NCBI GenBank assembly: GCA_023417635.1
Contig: JAEZFF010000014.1
Coordinates: 1-64,000 of the forward strand
Source: Bacillota bacterium
Lineage (GTDB): Bacteria > Bacillota > Clostridia > Oscillospirales > Acutalibacteraceae
DNA: 64,000 bases
Direction of reading: 5' to 3'
Below are positions 7,409 to 16,326 of the stretch, piece after piece. The translations under genes and the position numbers were made by a program. Position 1 is the first letter of the stretch. The number at the start of each line of letters is the position of its first letter. Under the pieces are notes generated by a model, which was given only the letters and a program-made list of their open reading frames with translations, searched no databases and was not told where the DNA came from.

Positions 7409-8461
7409 ATGAAAAAACATAGAAAACTGATTGTTACCCTGCTGGCTGTTCTTTTTATCCTTGCTGCCGTCGTTATTTTTCTTTGGCACCGATATGGTCA
7501 ACGTGCAGAGAGCTACCAGTGCACAAATTATGCGATGGGGACCTACATACAGCAGACTGTTTATGGCAAAAATGCTAAAACTGCTGCGGCCGCTGCGGCA
7601 AAGAGAATTAATGCACTTGAAAATGAAATTTCCTGGCGAATTGATGGTTCCGATATTAACCGCCTGAACAAGGCCGCAGGGACCGATTGGATTTCGATTC
7701 AACCCGAAACCGCTAAAATGCTGAAGATGAGCCTTGATATAGCCCAAAAATCAGGTGGAGTGTTTGACCCAACAGTACTCCCTATTTCTTCTATGTGGGA
7801 CTTTGGCGGCAGCAATCAGCACGTTCCTGCAAAAGCGGACATTCAAAAATTTCTCAAAGACATTGATTACAAGAACCTGCGTGTCAATACTGGAAACAAC
7901 ACCGCAAGCCTTAGAAATCACTTAATGGGAATTGACCTCGGAGCAGTCGGCAAAGGCGCGGCGTGTGACAGCGCAATAGCCGCTTACCGTTCTGCCGGCG
8001 CTGACTATGGGATTGTCGCTGCCGGCGGCAGCATTGGGGTGTTAGGGCACAAAGCAGACGGATCTCCGTGGAGCATTGCCATCCGCGACCCAACGACAAC
8101 GGATTCTAACGCTGCTGAAATGGGTGAAATCAGTCTTACTTCCGGCTATGTTTCAACATCTGGGACCTATGAAAAGTGCTTTAAACAGAATGGTATCCTG
8201 TACCATCACCTGCTAAACGCCAAAACAGGCTACCCGGAAAATAATGGCCTTATCTCCGTAACAGTTGTCGTAAACAACGGAGCCGTCAGCGATGCGCTTT
8301 CTACCGCCTGTTTTTTGCTTGGGCGTGAAAAGAGTGTTTCATTATTAAAAGCTTACAACGCAGAAGCAATTTTTATCGACAGCAAGAACAATGTATATGT
8401 TTCGGATGGCCTGAAAAGCAAATTTAATATAACAAACAGCAAATTCATTCAAAAGGGCTGA
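7409..8461 (+). CDS. apbE: FAD:protein FMN transferase (ApbE family)
   Basis: Membrane-anchored flavin transferase that splits FAD and attaches FMN to a threonine of target redox proteins outside the membrane, such as Rnf or extracellular electron-transfer subunits. 350 aa. One N-terminal membrane segment (about 8-28) serves as anchor; there is no lipobox cysteine, unlike many ApbE lipoproteins. Family marks: YAMGTYIQQTVYG, GGVFDPTVLPISSMWDFG, GIDLGAVGKGAACD, IVAAGGSIGVLG, and HHLLNAKTGYP near the C-terminus. It is followed five bases later by a NusG-II-domain protein, a common partner. No obvious FMN-accepting target is encoded in this window. Confidence 0.95.
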   Translation: MKKHRKLIVTLLAVLFILAAVVIFLWHRYGQRAESYQCTNYAMGTYIQQTVYGKNAKTAAAAAAKRINALENEISWRIDGSDINRLNKAAGTDWISIQPETAKMLKMSLDIAQKSGGVFDPTVLPISSMWDFGGSNQHVPAKADIQKFLKDIDYKNLRVNTGNNTASLRNHLMGIDLGAVGKGAACDSAIAAYRSAGADYGIVAAGGSIGVLGHKADGSPWSIAIRDPTTTDSNAAEMGEISLTSGYVSTSGTYEKCFKQNGILYHHLLNAKTGYPENNGLISVTVVVNNGAVSDALSTACFLLGREKSVSLLKAYNAEAIFIDSKNNVYVSDGLKSKFNITNSKFIQKG

Positions 8462-8466
8462 ACCGC

Positions 8467-8862
8467 ATGAAAATGGAAAACAGAATCTTTCGCAGAAAAG
8501 ACCTCATCCTGATTGTACCCTGCCTCATAGTCGCTGGGCTTATCCTGCTTTGGTATTACCAACAGCCTTCTGCAGTTGGGACTGCCGTCGTTGAAAAGGA
8601 TGGACAAGAAGTCTGCCGCATTGACCTTGGCAAGCAGCAGAAGGAAGAAATTATCAATATTGGCGGCAAAATGAATGTAAAGCTGAAAGTGGAACCAGGA
8701 GCCATCTCCTTTTACCAGTCAGACTGCCCAGATAAGATTTGCATTCGCACAGGAAAACTTACAAAACCGGGTCAGAGTGCAGTTTGCCTGCCTGGCAAGG
8801 TTTCAGTGCGAATTATTGCCAAAGACACCAGTCAGAAGGCTTACGATGGCTACACGGGCTAA
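8467..8862 (+). CDS. NusG domain II-containing membrane-anchored protein
   Basis: 131 aa protein with a single N-terminal membrane segment (about 12-30) and one extracytoplasmic NusG domain-II-like fold. The family block is clear: SDCPDKICIRTGKL, then PGQSAVCLPGKVSV, with cysteines that could form a disulfide (CPDKIC and the later VCLPG). Function is unknown; in Firmicutes it is commonly found next to apbE or to membrane redox and isoprenoid genes. Cotranscription with apbE is supported by the five-base gap and the single terminator after it. An ATG two codons in is an equally acceptable start. Confidence 0.88.
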   Translation: MKMENRIFRRKDLILIVPCLIVAGLILLWYYQQPSAVGTAVVEKDGQEVCRIDLGKQQKEEIINIGGKMNVKLKVEPGAISFYQSDCPDKICIRTGKLTKPGQSAVCLPGKVSVRIIAKDTSQKAYDGYTG

Positions 8863-8883
8863 AAAGTCTGAAACATTGAGTGA

Positions 8884-8922
8884 GGAGCGCAAGTATGATG
8901 TTTTACTTGCGCTCCATCTTTT
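8884..8922 (+). terminator. Intrinsic terminator of apbE operon
   Basis: A 12-bp perfect stem (GGAGCGCAAGTA at 8884-8895 with TACTTGCGCTCC at 8904-8915), eight-base loop, followed by ATCTTTTG. Confidence 0.88.
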
Positions 8923-8944
8923 GCTCTAATTCTGAAAGGCCTTA

Positions 8945-8987
8945 TAAATAGGAACAGGAAGGGCATCTATATTAGAAACCCTTCCTG
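8945..8987 (-). terminator. Probable terminator after acidic zinc-ribbon gene
   Basis: A 9-bp stem (CAGGAAGGG with CCCTTCCTG, 8955-8963 and 8979-8987) with a 15-base loop lies downstream of the minus-strand gene ending at 9025. The following T tract is weak (TTCCTATTTAT), so efficiency is uncertain. Confidence 0.55.
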
Positions 8988-9024
8988 CTCTATATCAAAT
9001 TTTACAGTAAGCAGTGTGCCGACT

Positions 9025-9471
9025 TTATTCTTCCGAACTATGGTGGCATTCACACTCCGGGTCGGAGCAGCATTTATCATCGTCATCATCAAGGTCGAAT
9101 TCAAGCGTTTCACCGCAGTTCGGGCACTCCATTTCGCCTTCCTCTACAAGGTCTTCGGAAAGGCAAACTGTCTCATGACAGTTTGGGCAAGTTACTTCAT
9201 AATAGGCGTCGGAATTCTCATCGTCATCTTCGTCGTCGCATTCATCCGAATCGTCATAGAAATCATCTTCCAGTGATCCGAGGTCTTCATCAACTGCATC
9301 CAGCTGGTCAGCCATGTCATCCATGTTGTCTTCCATTTCAGACATCGAAGAAGCCATGCTGTCCAAAAGATCAATAATTGCGTTGAGAACCTTTACTTCT
9401 TTTTTGCTGGAGTCCAGTTCTAGGCCTTCTGCTAGGCCACGAATGTAGGATACTCGTTCCGTGTTTTTCAT
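9025..9471 (-). CDS. Acidic zinc-ribbon protein (CD1247 N-terminal-domain type)
   Basis: 148 aa soluble protein of unknown function. The N-terminal part (1-65) is helical and looks coiled-coil (LDSMASSMSEMEDNMDDMADQ). A very acidic linker follows (about 68-88). Then comes a TFIIB/DksA-like zinc ribbon with C95-x2-C98 and C116-x2-C119, and a second Asp run with a Cys/His-rich tail. The N-terminus resembles a clostridial conserved protein family named after C. difficile CD1247, often placed next to efp and sometimes mislabelled as a transcription regulator. It follows efp here by 53 bases with a good ribosome-binding site. Confidence 0.78.
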   Translation of the reverse strand: MKNTERVSYIRGLAEGLELDSSKKEVKVLNAIIDLLDSMASSMSEMEDNMDDMADQLDAVDEDLGSLEDDFYDDSDECDDEDDDENSDAYYEVTCPNCHETVCLSEDLVEEGEMECPNCGETLEFDLDDDDDKCCSDPECECHHSSEE

Positions 9472-9524
9472 GGGGTAAGCCTCCCTTTACATTAATCTTT
9501 CCGGTAATACAAAAGTATTATCAG

Positions 9525-10082
9525 TTATGCACGCTCCATATATTCACCGGTACGGGTGTCTATACGGATTTTTTCGCCTTCGTTGATGAACAGCGGAACC
9601 TTAATCTCAGCGCCTGTTTCAACTGTAGCCGGTTTTGTTGCGTTTGTTGCGGTATCTCCTTTAAAGCCCGGATCTGTTTTTGTGATTTCGAGTTCAACAA
9701 AATTTGGCGGTTCAACACCGAAAACATTGCTCTTATAAGAAAGAATCTTGCAATCCATGTTTTCTTTTACAAACTTGAAATTCTCGCCAAGAATGTCTTT
9801 GCTGATTGGAATCTGCTCAAAGGATTCCGGGTCCATGAAATAATACAGGTCACCGTCATTGTAAAGATACTGCATATCTTTACGCTCAATGAACGCAGTT
9901 GGGAACTTATCGTTCGGGTTGAATGTGCGTTCTGTAACAGCACCGGTAACAATATTTCTGATTTTAGTACGGACAAAAGCTGCACCTTTGCCCGGTTTTA
10001 CGTGCTGAAACTCGATAATGGAATAAACGCCGCCTTCCATCTCGAATGTAGCACCGTTTCGAAAATCTCCTGCTGATATCAT
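9525..10082 (-). CDS. efp: Elongation factor P
   Basis: Three-domain, tRNA-shaped factor (185 aa) that enters the ribosomal E site and speeds peptide bond formation at polyproline stretches. The N-terminal KOW-like domain holds the loop [14 protein letters not shown], with the lysine at position 32 where other bacteria carry the activating modification; no modification gene (epmA, epmB or earP) is seen here. The OB-fold domains II and III follow, ending [14 protein letters not shown] as usual. Start ATG has GGAGG nine bases upstream. The aroQ-efp order is common in Firmicutes; pepP, often between them, is missing. Confidence 0.97.
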   Translation of the reverse strand: MISAGDFRNGATFEMEGGVYSIIEFQHVKPGKGAAFVRTKIRNIVTGAVTERTFNPNDKFPTAFIERKDMQYLYNDGDLYYFMDPESFEQIPISKDILGENFKFVKENMDCKILSYKSNVFGVEPPNFVELEITKTDPGFKGDTATNATKPATVETGAEIKVPLFINEGEKIRIDTRTGEYMERA

Positions 10083-10127
10083 TGGTCTAAGCCTCCGTTT
10101 ACTTTTTCCTATTAAACTCTGTAAGAT

Positions 10128-10156
10128 AGTTTATAATATTTCCAGGTGGATTTCAA
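10128..10156 (-). promoter_or_regulatory. Possible promoter for efp
   Basis: TTGAAA (10156-10151) and TAAACT (10133-10128), 17-base spacer, minus strand, about 45 bases before efp. A TATAAA two bases closer is an alternative -10. Both matches are imperfect. Confidence 0.45.
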
Positions 10157-10207
10157 GGGATAAATCATAAATTCGCTGCTTACAGCCAAATTTTGAGGCC
10201 TTAACCC

Positions 10208-10645
10208 TTACAAAAGGGCAATAAGTGCCTCAAGGGCAAGGAAATAGCTGTATTTTCCAAAACCCGCAATTTGGCCTGCACATACAGCGGAAATAACACT
10301 TTTATGACGAAATTCTTCGCGTGCATAGATATTGCTCATATGCACCTCAATAAATGGGATGTGCACGGAAGCAATTGCATCTCGCAGAGCATAGCTATAA
10401 TGAGTAAGGGCTCCTGCATTGATTACAACGCCATTATAGCCCTCTCTCGCAGCATGAATTTGGTCAATCAGGTCACCTTCATGATTAGATTGGAAAATGT
10501 CGCATTGAAAGCCTAATTGACTGGCTTTGTCCTTTATCTGCCGGTTAATGCTTTCAGCAGTTTCTTCCCCGTAAACACCCTTTTCACGAATTCCAACCAT
10601 GTTTAAGTTTGGGCCAAGCAAAACAAGAACCTTTTTGGAAGCCAT
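10208..10645 (-). CDS. aroQ: 3-dehydroquinate dehydratase, type II
   Basis: Catalyses the third step of the shikimate pathway (3-dehydroquinate to 3-dehydroshikimate) toward aromatic amino acids. About 145 aa, the length of type II dodecameric enzymes. Motifs in order: LLGPNLNMVGIREKGVYG with the active-site tyrosine, QSNHEGDLIDQI with the catalytic histidine region, NAGALTHYSYALRDAI, and IEVHMSNIYAREEFRHKS with the second active-site histidine and arginine. The start at 10645 has GAGG nine bases before; an ATG three codons earlier is too close to it. It is 23 bases from yqeG. Confidence 0.96.
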   Translation of the reverse strand: MASKKVLVLLGPNLNMVGIREKGVYGEETAESINRQIKDKASQLGFQCDIFQSNHEGDLIDQIHAAREGYNGVVINAGALTHYSYALRDAIASVHIPFIEVHMSNIYAREEFRHKSVISAVCAGQIAGFGKYSYFLALEALIALL

Positions 10646-10668
10646 TTTTATCATCCTCTACCCATTCA

Positions 10669-11169
10669 TCACTTTTTGTTTTCCCTGCTGATTTTCTTTC
10701 GTATCGGCTCCTCCAGCTTTCGCCTAATCCGAAAGGAAAGCGAATTTTCAGTCTTTTGAGGCGTTACCAGCACAGACTTCATCCCTGCCAGATTTGCTCC
10801 CAAAATATCCGTGAAAATCTGGTCGCCAACAACGACTGCATTTTCGTGACTTGCGCCAACTTTATGCGCAGCGCGGATATAAGCAGCCGGGAATGGTTTC
10901 ATCGCCATAGAATAAAATGGCAGTGAAAACTGTGCTGCAAACGGTTCCACCCGTCTCCGGATATTATTGGACAGGATAATCAGTCGGAATCCTTTGTTCT
11001 GCAGGGAATGTGACCACTCTATTGTTCCCTGAAATGGCTGCTGTGAACCGTGTAGAGCAAGTGTATTGTCTACATCCAGCAGAACCGCTTTTACCTGAAG
11101 GCTTTTCAGAAGTGACGGCTGCAACTCGGTTACTCTATTTAAAGTTACTGTAGGCAGGAATAGCGTCAA
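10669..11169 (-). CDS. yqeG: YqeG family HAD-type phosphatase
   Basis: 166 aa HAD-superfamily class IIIA phosphatase of the YqeG family; the substrate is not known. HAD motif I reads VKAVLLDVDNTLALHG (nucleophile Asp in DVDNT), motif II is the LIILSNN serine, and motif III/IV is KPFPAAYIRAA followed by VVVGDQIFTDILGAN with the acidic pair for magnesium. The start is a TTG with GGAGG seven bases upstream; no ATG lies near. It is the first protein gene of yqeG-aroQ, and sits next to rpsU but is separated from it by a terminator. Confidence 0.9.
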   Translation of the reverse strand: MTLFLPTVTLNRVTELQPSLLKSLQVKAVLLDVDNTLALHGSQQPFQGTIEWSHSLQNKGFRLIILSNNIRRRVEPFAAQFSLPFYSMAMKPFPAAYIRAAHKVGASHENAVVVGDQIFTDILGANLAGMKSVLVTPQKTENSLSFRIRRKLEEPIRKKISRENKK

Positions 11170-11204
11170 ACCGGCACCTCCTATAAAAAGCTTTCGTAGA
11201 ACCC

Positions 11205-11232
11205 AAAAAAGCGGGCAAAAGCCCGCTTTTTT
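11205..11232 (-). terminator. Intrinsic terminator of rpsU
   Basis: GCGGGC (11211-11216) pairs with GCCCGC (11221-11226) around AAAA, flanked by A and T runs on both sides, giving a strong hairpin with U tract in either direction. On the minus strand it lies after rpsU and before yqeG. Confidence 0.88.
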
Positions 11233-11251
11233 TTCGATGAATTTTTAGCGC

Positions 11252-11428
11252 TTATTTGTACTTGCGCTTACGAGCAGCTTCGGACTTCTTCTTACGTCTT
11301 ACAGAAGGCTTCTCATAGGCTTCCCTTTTGCGGACTTCAGCAATAACGCCAGCTCTGGCACACTGCTTCTTAAAACGTCGAAGAGCGCTGTCCAGAGACT
11401 CGTTTTCCTTAACTCTAATCTCAGCCAT
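11252..11428 (-). CDS. rpsU: 30S ribosomal protein S21
   Basis: 58 aa protein of the small subunit, near the anti-Shine-Dalgarno end of 16S rRNA. It reads [20 protein letters not shown] and continues with the family phrase [20 protein letters not shown] and a very basic end ([15 protein letters not shown]). Start ATG has GGGAGGG six bases upstream. It is monocistronic: its own consensus promoter lies 60 bases upstream, and a strong terminator stands 20 bases after the stop. Confidence 0.97.
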   Translation of the reverse strand: MAEIRVKENESLDSALRRFKKQCARAGVIAEVRKREAYEKPSVRRKKKSEAARKRKYK

Positions 11429-11487
11429 TTATTTCCCTCCCATCCGCCAAAAGGCAGGGGTTATGAGCAAATATGCTACATTAATTA

Positions 11488-11516
11488 ATTATATCAATTA
11501 CTGCTGTTCCTGTCAA
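11488..11516 (-). promoter_or_regulatory. Consensus sigma-A promoter for rpsU
   Basis: Perfect TTGACA (11516-11511) and perfect TATAAT (11493-11488) with a 17-base spacer, minus strand. Confidence 0.92.
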
Positions 11517-11610
11517 GTATATTCTGCAATTATGGAATAATATACGCATACAAATTTAGTTTGCTGCAATAATAATTATTCCAAAGCCAGCAAATTTCGC
11601 TCTGCGTAAA

Positions 11611-11649
11611 TTACGAAAATATCCGAAGCCATTGGATGGCTTCGGATAT
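11611..11649 (-). terminator. Intrinsic terminator after tuf
   Basis: A 12-bp perfect stem (ATATCCGAAGCC at 11619-11630 with GGCTTCGGATAT at 11638-11649) and seven-base loop, followed on the minus strand by TTTTCGTAATTT. It closes the str operon about 60 bases after tuf. Confidence 0.82.
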
Positions 11650-11706
11650 CGACTTACTGCAAACGTCAATGCTTAATTGCAATGAAATGCGGCAGCCAAA
11701 CGAAAA

Positions 11707-12909
11707 TCATTCAAAAATCTTCGTAACAACGCCGGAACCAACTGTATGGCCGCCTTCACGGATAGCGAAACGAAGGCCCTCTTCCATAGCAACTGGGGTA
11801 ATCAGCTCAACATTCATTTCAATGTTATCGCCAGGCATGCACATCTCTGTGCCTTCCGGCAAAGTGATAACACCAGTAACATCAGTTGTACGGAAATAGA
11901 ACTGCGGACGATAGTTGTTGAAGAACGGAGTATGACGACCGCCCTCTTCTTTCGTCAGGACATATACCTTGCCCTCGAACTTTGTGTGTGGATGAACAGT
12001 TCCCGGCTTAGCAAGAACCTGACCACGCTGAATTTCTTCTCTCTGAATACCACGGAGAAGAACACCAATGTTGTCGCCGGCTTCAGCAAAATCAAGAGTC
12101 TTGCGGAACATTTCGAGGCCTGTAATAACAGACTTCTTCTTTTCCGGAGAAAGGCCTACAATTTCGACTTCTTCGCCGACTTTAGCCATACCGCGTTCTA
12201 CTCTGCCGGTTGCAACAGTGCCACGGCCACTGATGGTCATAACATCTTCAACAGGCATCAGGAACGGCAGGTCTGCTTTACGTTCCGGAGTCGGAATGAA
12301 AGTATCAACAGCATCCATCAGGTCCCAAATGCACTTGTATTCAGGAGCCTGAGGATCTTTTGAAGTTGATTCCAGAGCCTTCAGGGCAGAACCACGGATA
12401 ACCGGGGTCTTGTCGCCTGGGAAGCTGTACTCAGTCAGAAGGTCACGGATTTCCATCTCAACAAGGTCAAGAAGCTCCGGATCGTCAACCTGGTCAACTT
12501 TGTTCATGAATACAACAATATACGGCACACCTACCTGACGGGCAAGCAGAATGTGTTCACGTGTCTGAGGCATCGGGCCATCGGCAGCAGATACAACAAG
12601 GATTGCACCATCCATCTGTGCTGCACCAGTAATCATGTTCTTAATATAGTCGGCATGACCAGGGCAGTCAACGTGAGCATAGTGACGTGTTTTTGTCTGA
12701 TACTCAACATGAGCCGTGTTAATCGTGATACCACGTGCTCGCTCTTCAGGAGCCTTATCGATATTTGCATAATCGACGAAATCAGCTTCACCCTCAAGGT
12801 TAAGGACCTTAGTGATAGCAGCCGTCAGTGTAGTTTTACCATGGTCAACGTGGCCAATGGTACCAATGTTAACGTGTGGCTTTGAACGGTCAAATTTTGC
12901 CTTTGCCAT
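11707..12909 (-). CDS. tuf: Elongation factor Tu
   Basis: GTPase (400 aa) that delivers aminoacyl-tRNA to the ribosome. The G1 loop reads [10 protein letters not shown]3 is [12 protein letters not shown] with the catalytic histidine, and G4 is [12 protein letters not shown]. Domains II and III follow to the conserved end [18 protein letters not shown]. The start is the ATG at 12909 ([20 protein letters not shown]), which has GGAGG seven bases upstream; the frame is open for eight more codons but without support. It is the last gene of the str operon and also has an internal promoter. Only one tuf copy is visible here. Confidence 0.98.
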   Translation of the reverse strand: MAKAKFDRSKPHVNIGTIGHVDHGKTTLTAAITKVLNLEGEADFVDYANIDKAPEERARGITINTAHVEYQTKTRHYAHVDCPGHADYIKNMITGAAQMDGAILVVSAADGPMPQTREHILLARQVGVPYIVVFMNKVDQVDDPELLDLVEMEIRDLLTEYSFPGDKTPVIRGSALKALESTSKDPQAPEYKCIWDLMDAVDTFIPTPERKADLPFLMPVEDVMTISGRGTVATGRVERGMAKVGEEVEIVGLSPEKKKSVITGLEMFRKTLDFAEAGDNIGVLLRGIQREEIQRGQVLAKPGTVHPHTKFEGKVYVLTKEEGGRHTPFFNNYRPQFYFRTTDVTGVITLPEGTEMCMPGDNIEMNVELITPVAMEEGLRFAIREGGHTVGSGVVTKIFE

Positions 12910-12964
12910 TGGAGATCCTCCTTTTATTTTCAAGAATAATTTTAAATTGCATTTTAACGCTCAT

Positions 12965-12993
12965 ATTTTAGCAAAAAATCAGCCAAAAATCAA
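12965..12993 (-). promoter_or_regulatory. Promoter in fusA-tuf gap
   Basis: TTGATT (12993-12988) and TAAAAT (12970-12965) with a 17-base spacer, plus TGC before the -10 (extended -10), minus strand. It would give tuf extra transcription over the rest of the operon. Confidence 0.72.
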
Positions 12994-13008
12994 GCATTAT
13001 CTGCAACC

Positions 13009-15090
13009 TCACTCGGATTTTTTCGTGCGTGTCGTAATAATCTTCTCAGAAATGCTCTTCGGAACCTCTGCATAGTTTTCAGGTTCCATAACATACTGGC
13101 CACGGCCCTGCGTTTTAGAACGAAGATCTGTAGAATAGCCGAACATTTCAGAAAGCGGAACCTTCGCACGAATCTGCTGTGCACCCGGAATTGCATCCAT
13201 ACCTTCGATCATGCCGCGGCGTGAATTCAGGTCGCCCATAACGTCGCCCATGTATTCTTCCGGCACAGTGACTGTAACCTTCATAATCGGTTCCAGAATA
13301 ACCGGGTCTGCTTTGTTCATAGCATCCTTGAATGCCATAGAACCGGCAATTTTAAATGCAAGTTCCGAAGAGTCAACTTCATGGAAAGAGCCATCATACA
13401 GCGTAACCTTTGCATCCACAACCGGGTAGCCAGCAAGAACGCCAGCCTTCATTGCACCCTGAACACCTTGGTCAACAGCCGGTATGAATTCTTTTGGAAT
13501 AGCACCGCCCGTAACGGCATTGACAAATTCATAGCCTTTGCCCGGGTTTGGCTCAACACGAATCTTAACATGACCATACTGGCCATGGCCGCCGGACTGC
13601 CTGGCATACTTGTTTTCAACATCCGCATTTTTGCGAATGGTTTCCTTGTAGGCAACCAATGGCTTGCCGACGTTTGCTTCAACATGGAATTCACGCAGGA
13701 GCCGGTCAACAATGATTTCCAAATGAAGTTCACCCATGCCAGCAATAATTGTCTGACCGGTTTCTTCATCTGTATAAGCCTTAAAAGTCGGGTCTTCTTC
13801 GGAAAGTTTTGAAAGGGCAATCCCCATTTTTTCCTGCCCAGCCTTTGTTTTAGGCTCAATGGCAACTTGGATAACCGGATCTGGATATTCCATGGATTCA
13901 AGAACGATCGGACGCTTGGCATCGCAGAGTGTATCACCGGTACCAGTGTTTTTGAGACCAACAGCAGCCGCAATATCGCCAGCATAGACAGTCTCAAGAT
14001 CCTGCCTATGATTCGCGTGCATCTGCAGGATACGGCCCATACGCTCATTGTCATCTTTAACGGAGTTGTATACTGTATCGCCTGCATTTAACTTTCCGGA
14101 ATAAACACGGAAGAATGCAAGTTTACCAACAAACGGATCGGTTGCAATCTTGAAAGCAAGAGCTGCAAAAGGTTCATCATCGGAAGCGTGGCAGTCTTCT
14201 TCTTCGCCTGTCTCCGGATTTGTTCCCTTAATAGCCGGAACATCAGTCGGGGCCGGCATAAAAGCAACAATCGCATCCAAAAGTTTCTGGACACCCTTGT
14301 TTTTATAAGAAGAACCGCAAGTTACCGGCACAAACTTATTGGCAATCGTAGCTTTTCGAATGGTTGCTATAATTTCGTCTCTGGTAAGCTCTTTTCCATC
14401 CAGATACTTCTCCATGATGTCGTCATCCTGTTCGGCAACAGCTTCAAGAAGTTCAGAATGATACTTCTCGGCAAGTTCTTTCATGTCATCGGGGATGGCC
14501 TCGACCTTCATGTCCTTGCCCATTTCATCGTAGTAAATATCAGCCTTCATATCAATCAGGTCGATAATACCTTTAAAAGTTTCTTCTTTGCCGATTGGCA
14601 GCTGAATTGGAACAGCATTGCACTTCAGGCGGTCGCGCATCATTTTGACAACGCGGTAAAAGTCAGCACCCATAATGTCCATCTTATTGACATAGGCCAT
14701 ACGCGGGACACCGAACTGTTCTGCCTGACGCCAAACAGTTTCAGACTGCGGCTCAACGCCGCCCTTAGCGCAGAATACTGTAACAGAGCCATCCAATACG
14801 CGAAGGGAACGCTCAACTTCGACAGTAAAGTCAACGTGACCAGGTGTGTCGATAATGTTGATACGGTGACCTTTCCAGAAACAGGTTGTTGCAGCAGAAG
14901 TAATCGTTATGCCGCGCTCCTGTTCCTGAGGCATCCAGTCCATCGTGGCAGCACCATCATGAACTTCGCCAATCTTGTGGTTAATGCCCGTATAATACAG
15001 AATACGTTCTGTTGTTGTAGTTTTACCGGCATCGATATGCGCTGTAATACCGATGTTGCGGACTAAATTCAGTGGTACTTGCCTTGGCAT
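13009..15090 (-). CDS. fusA: Elongation factor G
   Basis: Translocation GTPase (693 aa) that moves tRNAs and mRNA after peptide bond formation and recycles ribosomes with RRF. G1 is [16 protein letters not shown]2 contains the [11 protein letters not shown] switch, G3 is [20 protein letters not shown] and G4 is [10 protein letters not shown]. Domains II-V follow; the domain IV loop [17 protein letters not shown] segment reads [14 protein letters not shown]. Length and order match the housekeeping enzyme rather than a tetracycline-resistance or EF-G2 paralogue. Start ATG has GGAGGG five bases upstream. It lies between rpsG and tuf in the usual str order. Confidence 0.98.
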   Translation of the reverse strand: MPRQVPLNLVRNIGITAHIDAGKTTTTERILYYTGINHKIGEVHDGAATMDWMPQEQERGITITSAATTCFWKGHRINIIDTPGHVDFTVEVERSLRVLDGSVTVFCAKGGVEPQSETVWRQAEQFGVPRMAYVNKMDIMGADFYRVVKMMRDRLKCNAVPIQLPIGKEETFKGIIDLIDMKADIYYDEMGKDMKVEAIPDDMKELAEKYHSELLEAVAEQDDDIMEKYLDGKELTRDEIIATIRKATIANKFVPVTCGSSYKNKGVQKLLDAIVAFMPAPTDVPAIKGTNPETGEEEDCHASDDEPFAALAFKIATDPFVGKLAFFRVYSGKLNAGDTVYNSVKDDNERMGRILQMHANHRQDLETVYAGDIAAAVGLKNTGTGDTLCDAKRPIVLESMEYPDPVIQVAIEPKTKAGQEKMGIALSKLSEEDPTFKAYTDEETGQTIIAGMGELHLEIIVDRLLREFHVEANVGKPLVAYKETIRKNADVENKYARQSGGHGQYGHVKIRVEPNPGKGYEFVNAVTGGAIPKEFIPAVDQGVQGAMKAGVLAGYPVVDAKVTLYDGSFHEVDSSELAFKIAGSMAFKDAMNKADPVILEPIMKVTVTVPEEYMGDVMGDLNSRRGMIEGMDAIPGAQQIRAKVPLSEMFGYSTDLRSKTQGRGQYVMEPENYAEVPKSISEKIITTRTKKSE

Positions 15091-15124
15091 AATTCCCTCC
15101 TACAAACTGAAAGATGCAAACAGA

Positions 15125-15595
15125 TTACCAACGGTAATGTGCGAATGCTCTGTTGGCTTCTGCCATCTTATGTGTTTCGTCGCGCTTTTTAGCTGCGCCG
15201 CCCGCACCATTCACAGCATCGAGAATCTCGCTGGCAAGTCTTTCTTTCATGGTCTTTTCGGTTCTCTGACGGGAGTACGTGGTCATCCAGCGCAGACCAA
15301 GGGTCTGCCTTCTTTCCGGGCGAACTTCCATAGGGACCTGATAAGTTGCGCCGCCTACACGGCGCGCTTTTACTTCGAGTGATGGCATAACATTTTCCAT
15401 CGCCTGCTCAAAAACTTCGAGCGGTTCTTTTCCCGTCTTCTCTTTAATGATGTCAAATGCACCGTATACGATTTTCTGGGCAACACCCTTCTTACCGTCG
15501 TACATAACATTGTTCACCAGGCGGGTAACTAACTTGGAATGATAAAGTGGATCCGGCAAAACATCACGTTTTGCGGTTGAACCTCTTCTTGGCAC
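15125..15595 (-). CDS. rpsG: 30S ribosomal protein S7
   Basis: 156 aa primary assembly protein of the small-subunit head; it binds 16S rRNA and contacts the E site. The start is the GTG at 15595 ([15 protein letters not shown] follows), nine bases after GGAGGG; the longer frame upstream does not match the family. The conserved block [20 protein letters not shown] and the C-terminal [21 protein letters not shown] are intact. It lies 34 bases before fusA and 161 bases after rpsL. That gap holds no gene or clear terminator. Confidence 0.97.
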   Translation of the reverse strand: MPRRGSTAKRDVLPDPLYHSKLVTRLVNNVMYDGKKGVAQKIVYGAFDIIKEKTGKEPLEVFEQAMENVMPSLEVKARRVGGATYQVPMEVRPERRQTLGLRWMTTYSRQRTEKTMKERLASEILDAVNGAGGAAKKRDETHKMAEANRAFAHYRW

Positions 15596-15756
15596 TTTAC
15601 TTCCCTCCTTCACATAAATGATATCATCGGTACTCGAAAGCGACAAACTCCCGTGGCCAATACAGAGGCGTCAAATCTATAATCAAACGCCGCTGCATCC
15701 TGTTTCTCAACATGCAAAATATGCAGCCGTAAGGTTTCTGTCAAATCTGCTGCAAA

Positions 15757-16191
15757 TTACTTTGCAGCCTTGGCGGCACCGGCTTTTGGCCTTTTAGCAC
15801 CGTACTTCGAACGAGCCTGCATACGCTGCGCAACACCCTGCGTATCAAGTGTACCGCGGATGATATGGTAACGAACACCAGGCAGATCCTTAACACGACC
15901 GCCGCGGATCATCACGACGCTGTGTTCCTGAAGATTGTGGCCGACACCCGGGATGTAAGCACTGACTTCGATTCCGTTGGAAAGCTTAACTCTTGCAATT
16001 TTTCTCAGAGCAGAGTTCGGCTTTTTCGGGGTAGCAGTCTTAACAACTGTGCATACACCACGTTTCTGCGGAGAATTCTGGTCAATAGAAAGACGCTTTT
16101 TGGAGTTCCAGCCTTTCAGAAGCGCAGGAGCCTTCGCCTTTCGGATGGCAACTTCTCTTCCTGACTTTACCAGCTGATTAAAGGTAGGCAA
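15757..16191 (-). CDS. rpsL: 30S ribosomal protein S12
   Basis: 144 aa protein of the decoding centre. The start is a TTG at 16191 reading (M)[12 protein letters not shown], exactly the family N-terminus, with GGAGGTG seven bases upstream; no ATG gives this start. The loop [12 protein letters not shown] carries the lysine whose change gives streptomycin resistance and is wild type here; the second loop is [27 protein letters not shown] in the usual form. The C-terminus ([14 protein letters not shown]) is alanine/lysine-rich and slightly long. The rplGB/ybxF gene often found between rpoC and rpsL is absent. Confidence 0.96.
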   Translation of the reverse strand: MPTFNQLVKSGREVAIRKAKAPALLKGWNSKKRLSIDQNSPQKRGVCTVVKTATPKKPNSALRKIARVKLSNGIEVSAYIPGVGHNLQEHSVVMIRGGRVKDLPGVRYHIIRGTLDTQGVAQRMQARSKYGAKRPKAGAAKAAK

Positions 16192-16265
16192 ATATGACAC
16201 CTCCTCACATAAAAATATAAATCTATGTTCAGCGGCTTTACAGCCGCAAAACAACAAGGTAAGAT

Positions 16266-16303
16266 GTCTGCTTCTCCTTCTCCATAAGGACAGAGAAACA
16301 GAC
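16266..16303 (-). terminator. Hairpin between rpoC and rpsL (attenuator candidate)
   Basis: On the minus strand an 11-bp stem (GTCTGTTTCTC with GAGAAGCAGAC, one G-U pair) with a 16-base loop follows rpsL's upstream start region in the 135-base gap before rpoC's 3' end is reached from the other side. Transcription runs from rpoC toward lower coordinates, so this hairpin lies after the rpoC stop only if read leftward from 16327; the T tract after it is broken. A smaller GCGGCT-GTAA-AGCCGC hairpin lies at 16232-16247. Either could attenuate read-through into rpsL, but neither is a clear terminator. Confidence 0.35.
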
Positions 16304-16326
16304 CATCACAATTCGTTAGTATAGCA

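Noticed and set aside
14088..14294. Out-of-frame ORFs within fusA and many similar nested frames
   Set aside because: They lie in alternative frames of confidently identified genes and have no start signals.
14188..15066. 292-codon plus-strand open frame
   Set aside because: Antisense shadow of fusA; no recognisable domain and no start signal.
13009..15090. EF-G as a ribosomal-protection resistance protein
   Set aside because: Domain sequence, length and str-operon position fit the housekeeping factor.
16232..16247. GCGGCT-GTAA-AGCCGC hairpin as terminator of rpoC
   Set aside because: No T tract follows; it sits just upstream of the rpsL ribosome-binding site and is more likely incidental or a leader structure.
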